DNA of 64,000 nucleotides, taken from positions 3,350,001-3,414,000 of the forward strand of contig NZ_CP021646.1 of the NCBI RefSeq assembly GCF_002208135.1, in the 5' to 3' direction. The notes under the pieces are model-generated. The model saw nothing but the letters and a program-made list of their open reading frames with translations. It did no database searches and was not told the DNA's origin. This DNA comes from Pseudoalteromonas piscicida. Its GTDB lineage: Bacteria > Pseudomonadota > Gammaproteobacteria > Enterobacterales > Alteromonadaceae. Shown piece after piece: positions 56,935 through 64,000 of this stretch (position 1 is its first letter; each line of letters begins with the position of its first letter). A program made the position numbers and the translations under genes.

Positions 56935-58815
56935 TTATACCTGATACTTAGCCACGGCTTCGTGTAATACGCGCGCTTGCTCTGCAACTTCTTCACTACT
57001 TTGTGCGTTAGAATGTGCATGCTCAGAAGCGCTCTGTGCAATATCTCTGATTTTTACTACATTCTTGTTCACTTCAGAAGCAACTTGATTTTGTTCATCA
57101 ATTGCCGTCGCAATATGTGTACTCATTTCCATAATAGTTTGTACATCTTGGGTGATCATGCTGAGCAACTCCCCTGCTTTTTCGGCTTGTGACACACTTT
57201 CGTTGCCTTGCTCACGGCATTGTTCCATGATGTTCACCACTTCTCGTGTACGCTGTTGCAGCGTAGAAATGATGCTTTCGATTTCTTGTGTAGAGTCTTG
57301 GGTACGCTGCGCAAGCGACCTAACTTCATCCGCCACAACAGCAAAACCGCGACCTTGTTCACCCGCGCGCGCGGCTTCAATGGCAGCGTTTAAAGCAAGT
57401 AAGTTTGTTTGCTCTGCAATACCACGGATCACATCCAATACCGAGCCAATGGTCTCACCATCACGTTCTAACTGAGCAACAACGCTTGAAGCACCACCTA
57501 ACGATTCCGATAACTGCATGATGTGCTCAATTGTTGCAGTGACCTGACGGCGACCTTGTTGCGCATTTTCATTCGTTGTCTCGGCTTTGTGCGCCGCTTC
57601 ACCAGTATTATGAGAAATGTCTTGGATCGTCGCTTGCATTTCGGTTGCAGCGGTTGCGACCATATCCGCTTCGTGCAACTGCTCCGCCATACCAGTACTC
57701 GTTTGAGTCGTTGTCTCAGTTAAATGATCTGTGGCTTCATTAATGGTTGCCAATGCACCATTCACATCCGCGATTAAATCTCTAAAGTCAGCAATTAGGC
57801 TATTAAAGTCACGGGTCATAATCGTGATTTCATCATTGCCGCTTTGCTCAATTTGTAGACTTAAATTATTTTCACGGCGAATACGTTCAATAGTTTGATA
57901 AACACGCTCTACGGGTTGAATAATTGAGCGACTAGTCGATAGCACCAGTGTCATCACGATAATGCCAGCCACAACAAATACACCGATGGCGAGCATCTGA
58001 GTTTTATCAACGTTCTCTTTGATCTCTGCTTTTGCCTGATCTACAACTTCAGTGACCACAGCATCACTTTTTTCGACACTTGCTTTCATTTTACCTAACG
58101 CACCGCTCGTCAAATCCAAGCCAAGTGATTCCTGTGCTCGGACTAAACTCGCAAATTTAGATTGATAGGTGTTCAATAAGCTAAGCAGCGTAGATTGATA
58201 TTGAGCATTAAACCCAGCACTGCGGATTTCCTGTGAAAACTGTGCAACTAGTTCATCAAAGCGTTTCTGGTATTTGATATCAAAACGTAGCATAAAGTCT
58301 TTTTCAGCACGGCGAAGCTGCAGCATGGTTGCAAGGAGTTGATAACTCTGCTGCTCTTTTAGTAGTGTTTCTACCTCATGAACCGCACCACGAAGCTCAC
58401 CGTAAAGGGCATCTTTTGGATGCAAGCCAATCGTTTTTTGTAATTGCACCACTTTTTGAAAGTCATCGTAATAACTTTTTGCTAAGCGTTCAAATTCATT
58501 GATCCGACCTAAATCGATATCAAAATCAGAAAAAGTACCTTGCAACAAGGTGAGCTTAGTTTGTAGCTCGCGATACTCGTTTTCAAACTCATTGAGTGAA
58601 TCTACCTGCTTGTAAAATAGGAAGTTTTTCTCGTGTTTGCGCATTGCTAATTCATGAATGTCGAGCTCTTCTGCATATTGAATGGTTTCATTCAATTTCA
58701 GCATAGTACGAGCTTCGTACATGATCATAATTAACATAACAACCAAGGCAATCCCTACCACTAATGCATTCACTTGCAAACGACGTCTGATAGTCAGATT
58801 TTCTAATACCGCCAT
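56935..58815 (-). CDS. Methyl-accepting chemotaxis protein with HBM-type sensor
   Basis: 626 residues. Transmembrane helices at about 14-33 and 275-297; between them a 240-residue all-helical periplasmic part with EKNFLFYKQ and [16 protein letters not shown], the repeated motif of helical bimodular (HBM) sensors such as McpS, which bind organic acids. HAMP follows ([15 protein letters not shown]), then the signalling hairpin with the tip [37 protein letters not shown]. No C-terminal CheR-docking pentapeptide; it ends VAKYQV. Ligand unknown. Confidence 0.93.
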   Translation of the reverse strand: MAVLENLTIRRRLQVNALVVGIALVVMLIMIMYEARTMLKLNETIQYAEELDIHELAMRKHEKNFLFYKQVDSLNEFENEYRELQTKLTLLQGTFSDFDIDLGRINEFERLAKSYYDDFQKVVQLQKTIGLHPKDALYGELRGAVHEVETLLKEQQSYQLLATMLQLRRAEKDFMLRFDIKYQKRFDELVAQFSQEIRSAGFNAQYQSTLLSLLNTYQSKFASLVRAQESLGLDLTSGALGKMKASVEKSDAVVTEVVDQAKAEIKENVDKTQMLAIGVFVVAGIIVMTLVLSTSRSIIQPVERVYQTIERIRRENNLSLQIEQSGNDEITIMTRDFNSLIADFRDLIADVNGALATINEATDHLTETTTQTSTGMAEQLHEADMVATAATEMQATIQDISHNTGEAAHKAETTNENAQQGRRQVTATIEHIMQLSESLGGASSVVAQLERDGETIGSVLDVIRGIAEQTNLLALNAAIEAARAGEQGRGFAVVADEVRSLAQRTQDSTQEIESIISTLQQRTREVVNIMEQCREQGNESVSQAEKAGELLSMITQDVQTIMEMSTHIATAIDEQNQVASEVNKNVVKIRDIAQSASEHAHSNAQSSEEVAEQARVLHEAVAKYQV

Positions 58816-58920
58816 CGGCTTACCTACAATGTTAATAGACTGGCTAAAGTATAGCTGAAGCCTCTCAGCCTTGCCTCATAATAGGTAATTATTCTGGGTT
58901 CATATTACAAATTAATATAT

Positions 58921-59973
58921 TTACGCCGCTTTTACATACAAATTATTAACACCACTCCAGAGTTGACTGTGTAATAAATCAATATTATGCCACTGACGCC
59001 CAACCAGCCACTCCACCAGTGAGCTAGGGTCGGATGGAAAATAAAACGATGTTTTTGCATTTGTTTGCAGCCATTCCTCCAACGCGCCAGCATTGAGATA
59101 ATTCATCACTTGGGCGTAACCGAGCTCGGCTAACGTCTGCGCATTATTCTGTTGTTCAAATTGACCATCCAATGGCTTAAGTAGCAGCTTTTTACCGAGT
59201 TTTAACGCTTCACTAGACAGCTCAAACCCAGCATTTGCAATTACGCCACTGGTATTTCTTAAGTCCTGAATAAACCCAGAGCGACTCGGTTTTCTTAGAT
59301 GAATGTGTTGCAAAGAATCATTTTCAGCATTGGGGTGATAGCAGTAAAATTCCTTATCGGGAAAGTCTTTTAGCAACTCAATAATGCTATCCAATGCTTC
59401 AAACGGCAGATAGACCAAGACTTTATTAATTATCGATGCACACTGCTCTTGCTCAGCCTCATAAGGAATAAAAGGCGGAATGATATGCTTATCAAACGGT
59501 TGCCAGTGCACCCCAAGATGAATATCCGCTGGTGCAAAATACCGGATCAGGGCTTTGTGCCAAGGCTGTACGGCAAATTGTGGGACAGCATCATATAAAT
59601 ATGACGCTTGATGACTCATTGCTATCACCGGAACCTTTGCCAGCTTTCCTGCCCACGCACTGACAGGCTCAAAATCGTTAAAAATCAGATCATAACCTGA
59701 TACATCTAATTTTTTTACGTCGCGGATAAACTCACCAAACTTGAGCGATTGGAAGGTTTTTATGCGATTTAACTGGCCACGCTCGGTAACGAATGACAAC
59801 CCTCGGCAACTACGATAATCACCAAAATCATGCATATCGAAATAATTTTCCGAAGGACGTCCAGAAAAAAAATAGTCAACAGAAATTCCCATCTTGCGAA
59901 AGCAATTTGCCATTACCCGAGCTCGAGTAGTATGGCCATTTCCCGTTCCTTGAACACCATATAGTATTTTCAT
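58921..59973 (-). CDS. MJ1255/VC2487-family glycosyltransferase
   Basis: 350 residues. MKILYGVQGTGNGHTTRARVMANCF is the N-terminal loop of this GT-B group; DLIFNDFEPVSAWAGKLAKVPVIAMSHQ and SGVIANAGFELSSEALKLGKKLLLKPLDGQFEQQNNAQTLAELGYA are the C-terminal nucleotide-sugar site. The sugar and acceptor are unknown; related proteins act on lipid carriers or cell-surface glycans. Overlaps the PAP2 gene by four bases, which suggests a joint envelope function. Confidence 0.85.
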   Translation of the reverse strand: MKILYGVQGTGNGHTTRARVMANCFRKMGISVDYFFSGRPSENYFDMHDFGDYRSCRGLSFVTERGQLNRIKTFQSLKFGEFIRDVKKLDVSGYDLIFNDFEPVSAWAGKLAKVPVIAMSHQASYLYDAVPQFAVQPWHKALIRYFAPADIHLGVHWQPFDKHIIPPFIPYEAEQEQCASIINKVLVYLPFEALDSIIELLKDFPDKEFYCYHPNAENDSLQHIHLRKPSRSGFIQDLRNTSGVIANAGFELSSEALKLGKKLLLKPLDGQFEQQNNAQTLAELGYAQVMNYLNAGALEEWLQTNAKTSFYFPSDPSSLVEWLVGRQWHNIDLLHSQLWSGVNNLYVKAA

Positions 59974-60494
59974 ACGCTTCCTAATATCACTATCGCTAAA
60001 CTTGCACAGGCAATACCCATTGCCGCACCAAGCACCACATCAAGTGGATAATGTACACCTACAATTACGCGTGACAATGACACCCCAGAGGCCCAAATCA
60101 TCAACGGAAACGCAGCCAGCGGAATTTGTTCTATCAAGCAAGTCGCATATAGCCAAGCGCCAGCACTATGTCCCGAAGGCAGACTAAATTTGTCGCTCGG
60201 CGTCAACAAGGCTTTCACGGCGTAGCAGTCACATGGTCGTAATCGTGCAAAACGATTTTTTAGATAGAAGTAAAGCGGCCTTTCAATTACAAAGGCCAAA
60301 ATCACAGTGAGTGCAAATTGCTGACCTAGCTGCTCCAAAAAAAGAGCACACGCAATTGCTACCAACACATAGAGTCCACCATTGCCACTTTTGGATAGAC
60401 CTAATGCTATCAATCTAAACCAGTTTCTTGGTTTAGGGCAAAACACCACAAAGTATAATGCAGCGTCCAGCTCAGCTAGTTTTGCTTTCATCAT
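59970..60494 (-). CDS. PAP2-family membrane phosphatase
   Basis: 174 residues from the ATG at 60494 (the GTG at 60503 is too close to its AGG). Acid phosphatase motifs KNRFARLRPCD, LPSGHSAGAW and SRVIVGVHYPLDVVLGA (KX6RP, PSGH, SRX5HX3D). About five membrane helices. Enzymes of this type act on lipid phosphates such as undecaprenyl diphosphate or phosphatidylglycerol phosphate. Coupled with the glycosyltransferase. Confidence 0.88.
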   Translation of the reverse strand: MMKAKLAELDAALYFVVFCPKPRNWFRLIALGLSKSGNGGLYVLVAIACALFLEQLGQQFALTVILAFVIERPLYFYLKNRFARLRPCDCYAVKALLTPSDKFSLPSGHSAGAWLYATCLIEQIPLAAFPLMIWASGVSLSRVIVGVHYPLDVVLGAAMGIACASLAIVILGSV

Positions 60495-60652
60495 TCGAGT
60501 CACGCCTAATTGCTCACAATATCAGCATAGAAGAGCAAAATAACAAATGGGTGACACTTTTAAGACACAAATATGTAAGTTGAATCAAAGCATTGCTAAG
60601 CACAAGTATGAGAGTATACTGGTTATCGACAATCAATATTCGAGGATTCAAT

Positions 60653-61156
60653 ATGGAATACAGCACTTCTGATCTTTGTGACCACTTTGCTGATGTGGTT
60701 GATGTGCTAGAGCCTATGTTCATCAATTTTGGCGGCCAGACGTCATTTAGTGGTCGTATCACTACCGTCAAATGTTTTGAAAACAATGAGCAAATCCAAG
60801 ATGTACTACAACAAGACGGTACTGGTCGTGTGCTGCTCGTTGATGGTGGAGGTTCAACTCGTCGAGCACTGGTTGATATTGATTTAGCTGAGCTGGCGGT
60901 CGAGAACAACTGGCAAGGCATCATCGTTTACGGTGCGGTGCGCCATGTTGATGAACTAGAAGAAAGCGATATTGGTATTCAAGCTATCGCTTCTATCCCC
61001 GTTGCAGCAGATAGCAGTGGCAGTGGTGAAGTTGGCATTCCCGTTAATTTCGCTGGTGTGTCTTTTTACGAAGACGATTTTGTTTACGCCGACTCCACGG
61101 GCATTATCATCTCTGCGGAAGAGTTAATTTTAGAAGATGATAACGAAGACAATTAA
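60653..61156 (+). CDS. rraA: Regulator of ribonuclease activity A (RraA)
   Basis: 167 residues from the ATG at 60653 ([23 protein letters not shown]); longer readings add a non-conserved tail. [45 protein letters not shown] is typical. RraA is a trimeric ring that binds RNase E and slows mRNA decay. The acidic tail [12 protein letters not shown] is somewhat extended. Nineteen bases ahead of the arginase-family gene; in other gammaproteobacteria it is often alone or near menA. Confidence 0.94.
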   Translation: MEYSTSDLCDHFADVVDVLEPMFINFGGQTSFSGRITTVKCFENNEQIQDVLQQDGTGRVLLVDGGGSTRRALVDIDLAELAVENNWQGIIVYGAVRHVDELEESDIGIQAIASIPVAADSSGSGEVGIPVNFAGVSFYEDDFVYADSTGIIISAEELILEDDNEDN

Positions 61157-61174
61157 GCGCTAGAAGTAACAGTC

Positions 61175-62230
61175 ATGAGTACAGCAGTCCGTATATATGA
61201 TGAAAGTGATATTACCACTTTTGTTAGTGCAAGAGCCGGTGAAACCAGAATTTGGCAAAGCATCAGCTTTTTACAATGTAATCATGACTACGCGGCTTCG
61301 CTAAGAGACGCTGCCCAGTTTGGGATCCGCTATGTCTTGTTGGGGATCCCTGAGGATATTGGTCCGCGCGCCAATTGCGGGCAAGGCGGCGCAGAGCTTG
61401 GTTGGCGAGCCTTCTTAAAGCGTTTTTTAAATCAGCCGGATAACCAGTTTTTGTCGGGCGATAAGATCTTGTTGCTAGGCGAGGTGGATACTCAAGCCAT
61501 TCAAACGAGCGCACGCTCGCTTGATAACACCATTGGCGAACAGTTAGCGCAGTTACGCGCTCTCTGTGCCGACCTCGACAACCAAGTTATTGCAGCCCTA
61601 GCACCTATCTTTGCTGCAGGCTTGGAGCCAATCATCATCGGTGGTGGTCACAATAATGCTTTTGGTATTTTGCAGGCACATTTCGAGGCCAGCAAACGTG
61701 CCGCTGGTGCCATAAACTTTGACCCTCATGCTGACTTTAGAGCTTGTGAAGGTAGACATAGCGGTAATGGCTTCAGTTATGCTCATCAGGCTGGTAACTT
61801 GTCGCACTATCATGTCATCGGCTTACACGAGCACAAAAATAACCAAACCATTCTTACTCAATTGCAAAACGCAGGCTTCGGATTTTCAAGTTATCAAGCG
61901 ATAAAAACCAGACAGACTCAGAGTTTATCAGCATCACTCGACAAAGCGTTGGCGACGATGCCTAGCGACATTCCGTTAGGAGTAGAGTTAGACGTTGATG
62001 CCATCGTCGGTATGCCTGCAAGTGCCCTGACCTATCAAGGCTTTACAAGTAGCGATGCCGAATATTTTGTTTACCGTATGGCTCAGGTTCGAAACGCCAA
62101 ATATCTGCACTTATGTGAAGCAGCCCCTGCTAGACACCCACTTGGCGAACAGGCGGGTATCGAGCATTGCGGCCAAATACTAACGAATCTTGCTAACGCT
62201 TACTTAAGTACCCGTCAACAGGGCCACTAA
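61175..62230 (+). CDS. Arginase/agmatinase/formimidoylglutamase family hydrolase
   Basis: 351 residues. Metal-binding motifs of the ureohydrolase family: GGGHNN, NFDPHADFR and ELDVDAIVG. YVLLGIPEDIGPRANCGQGGAELGWRAFLKRFLNQP and RHSGNGFSYAHQ resemble formimidoylglutamase (HutG)-like members more than arginase. No hut genes adjoin it and it follows rraA, so the substrate is open. Binuclear Mn is expected. Confidence 0.85.
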   Translation: MSTAVRIYDESDITTFVSARAGETRIWQSISFLQCNHDYAASLRDAAQFGIRYVLLGIPEDIGPRANCGQGGAELGWRAFLKRFLNQPDNQFLSGDKILLLGEVDTQAIQTSARSLDNTIGEQLAQLRALCADLDNQVIAALAPIFAAGLEPIIIGGGHNNAFGILQAHFEASKRAAGAINFDPHADFRACEGRHSGNGFSYAHQAGNLSHYHVIGLHEHKNNQTILTQLQNAGFGFSSYQAIKTRQTQSLSASLDKALATMPSDIPLGVELDVDAIVGMPASALTYQGFTSSDAEYFVYRMAQVRNAKYLHLCEAAPARHPLGEQAGIEHCGQILTNLANAYLSTRQQGH

Positions 62231-62273
62231 CACTCTCGGTGCCTGGGCCAATATTACGATTGGTAGGCCGTGG

Positions 62274-64000
62274 TTATTGAGGCAGTCTTTGTTTAAGCCA
62301 ACTGATCAAAATATTACTATTCTGTGGCCGCGAAAAATAAAATCCTTGCGCTGCCACCGTGCCAATGCTTTTTACAAACTCTAGCTGCCCAAGAGATTCA
62401 ATGCCCTCGCCAATCACGCGACAATGTTTTTCTTGATGCATCTCGACAATGCCTTTTACCAAAGATTTGGTATGCCCCATGTGTTCAGGTTCTTGCGTCA
62501 TATTGCGCGACAATTTCACGTACTCAAAACGCAGTGCGGGCAACTTAGCGAGCACCAGAGGCGCATCACCAAAACTATCGACACACATTTTCACACCCAG
62601 ATTTTTTAAGCGGCTGATCATCGCAATTTCTTGCTCATCTAGCTCAGCGAGCATACTGGCTGGACACTCGATAATAATAGCTCCTGGGCTTAACTGATGG
62701 TTGAGCATAGTGTAATCAATAAACTCGATAAAGCTTTCGCTCAAGAGCTCAGCACCAAACACATTAATACTGATGGGAACGCTGATCCCTTCCATTTTCA
62801 GTGCTAATGCGATTTCGCAAGCACGCTCTAACACATATTCAGCAACGGGAATAGCCAGCCCAACTAAACGAATATCATCAATAAACTCATTCGCACTTAA
62901 AATCCCTTGCTTTGGATGCTGCCAGCGCAACAATAATTCCACAAACTCAATGCTATTATCTTCATGACGAACGACAGGATGAAAGTAGAGCTCAAATTCA
63001 GATCTAAAGTTGATTTTAGCTAACTCCGACAACCTAACCTGCTGCTCGAGTCGATGGATTTGCATACGCTGCTGATAAGGCACGACCTGTTGGTGACCAT
63101 GCTGATGTGCTTCTGATTGTGTATCTAGCGCTAAAAACACGCAAGAAATCAGATTCTCAAGCTGTCCCATTTCTTCATCGCAATTCACATAACTCGCACG
63201 CATCATGATCTCTAACGTACAGCTACCAACATTGAATGGCTTTAAAGTGCTGTTTGATATTTCTTCAATTAGCTGCTCATGAAAGTGCTTACCATGCTTT
63301 AACGAACACACAAACGCAAAATTAAGGCCACCTAAATGTGCCATCTTTGCAGTTTCATTGCCATGAGTGATAGCCATAACATCACCTGATTGCAAACATT
63401 GTGCGATACGATTAGCCGACTGAGCTAACAGCAAGTCACCAAACTCACGGCCTAAATGAAAATTCACCTGCTCGAAGCCCATGAGGCGAACAAGTACGAG
63501 CATACAAGGGCTACTCTCCGTTTGACGATATTCATTAAAAGCACGTTTAAAACTTTGCCGACCAGGTAAACCCAAACTTTCATGTTCGGTGTGGTCATCA
63601 TCATGTTCTTTTAATTCAAACTCATTCGCATCGCTATATGCTTGATAGGCGAGAAGAAAGCTATACATAAGCACGATGACAATTGCGCCATGTTGAGCAG
63701 GCAGTGTCCAAAGGTATTCAGACACCGTCCACATTACCAGAGAGATTATCGCCGTTGCACTGATTAACAATAAACCGCTTTTATGCTCATGTAAGCCATG
63801 GAACAAGTAAAGGAGTAACGTCAAAGTAAGTAAATGTAATGTAGTGATATTGCCCGTAAAGGCGAGCAGCATTGCAAGTGTTGCACTACTAAGGTGAGCC
63901 AATTTCAGCGTACCAGAGGGGCGCTGCAGCATTAATGCTAACGCCCCCATCAAAATGGCTCCGGCCATGCCAGCCATTATTGGTGTAATAAGTATCGCGA
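62274..64000 (-). CDS. Membrane GGDEF-EAL protein with degenerate catalytic motifs (partial, 5' end outside window)
   Basis: At least 575 residues. The frame stays open past the ATG at 63977 to the window edge with hydrophobic codons (AILITPI), so the start probably lies outside. The N-terminal part has several membrane helices. The GGDEF domain (about PCMLVLVRLMGFEQVNFHLG onward) has GGLNF where GGDEF is needed. The EAL domain has ELLLRW in place of EAL/EVL, VDSFGDAP where the metal-binding DDFG is expected and YVKLSR where KID is expected; EGIESLGQ and FYFSRP are kept. Both activities are probably lost, so a binding or scaffold role like that of CsrD/MshH is possible. Confidence 0.85.
   Translation of the reverse strand, partial: AILITPIMAGMAGAILMGALALMLQRPSGTLKLAHLSSATLAMLLAFTGNITTLHLLTLTLLLYLFHGLHEHKSGLLLISATAIISLVMWTVSEYLWTLPAQHGAIVIVLMYSFLLAYQAYSDANEFELKEHDDDHTEHESLGLPGRQSFKRAFNEYRQTESSPCMLVLVRLMGFEQVNFHLGREFGDLLLAQSANRIAQCLQSGDVMAITHGNETAKMAHLGGLNFAFVCSLKHGKHFHEQLIEEISNSTLKPFNVGSCTLEIMMRASYVNCDEEMGQLENLISCVFLALDTQSEAHQHGHQQVVPYQQRMQIHRLEQQVRLSELAKINFRSEFELYFHPVVRHEDNSIEFVELLLRWQHPKQGILSANEFIDDIRLVGLAIPVAEYVLERACEIALALKMEGISVPISINVFGAELLSESFIEFIDYTMLNHQLSPGAIIIECPASMLAELDEQEIAMISRLKNLGVKMCVDSFGDAPLVLAKLPALRFEYVKLSRNMTQEPEHMGHTKSLVKGIVEMHQEKHCRVIGEGIESLGQLEFVKSIGTVAAQGFYFSRPQNSNILISWLKQRLPQ

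Overview
The window looks like a chromosome segment of a marine gammaproteobacterium, most probably Pseudoalteromonas or a close relative. The reasons are the gene order (dam-damX-aroB-aroK next to pilMNOPQ and a divergent mrcA; metJ divergent from metB-metL; priA-ftsN-hslV-hslU), moderate G+C, a thi operon with fused thiD-thiE and thiO, and a DUF3802/DUF2970 complement typical of the Alteromonadales-Vibrionales side. This assignment is inference from protein character and synteny; no 16S rRNA gene is present.

Layout. 1-3359: minor-pilin operon (pilE, fimT, pilV, pilW, pilX; pilX runs off the left edge), all on the minus strand. 3747-5350: rpsF-priB-rpsR-rplI ribosomal/primosomal operon with promoter, candidate S6:S18 leader and terminator. 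5438-6547: five identical tRNA-Gly(GCC) genes interleaved with six copies of a fragment resembling the 5' half of the same tRNA, read from one strong promoter. 6555-9278: orn, rsgA, psd. 9302-16118: thiamine operon thiC-thiO-thiS-thiG-thiDE-thiF under a TPP riboswitch, with a MITE-like element between thiC and thiO. 16148-19632: META-domain lipoprotein, thioesterase, TonB-dependent receptor, small orphan. 19979-21626: accessory cassette of an XRE regulator, a four-repeat peptide with Gly-Gly leader-like motifs at an exact 35-residue period, and a six-helix membrane protein. 21756-27437: speD, osmC-like, DUF3802 and the arginine succinyltransferase genes astD-astA-astC. 27795-36865: HDOD protein, pabA, trpS-gph-rpe, two small genes, dam-damX-aroB-aroK. 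37016-44457: pilQPONM and divergent mrcA. 44502-48739: metL-metB and divergent metJ with a MetJ operator. 48820-64000: malic enzyme, rpmE, priA, ftsN, hslVU, DUF971, GrpB, an HBM-type chemoreceptor, a glycosyltransferase-PAP2 pair, rraA, an arginase-family hydrolase, and a degenerate GGDEF-EAL protein running off the right edge.

How it fits together. Most of the window is housekeeping. Two type IV pilus loci are present: minor pilins that prime and cap the fibre at the left, and the inner-membrane platform plus secretin (PilMNOPQ) in the middle. Cell envelope and division functions (mrcA, damX, ftsN, psd) and methionine, thiamine and arginine metabolism fill much of the rest.

Two points deserve most attention. 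First, the 35-residue-repeat peptide cassette at 19979-21626 matches no family I recognise and is the best candidate for something undescribed. Second, four core genes (thiS, pilM, mrcA, metB) are each out of frame by exactly one missing base in a run of G or C. In each case adding one base restores the expected protein, so I read these as sequence errors at homopolymers rather than four real mutations.
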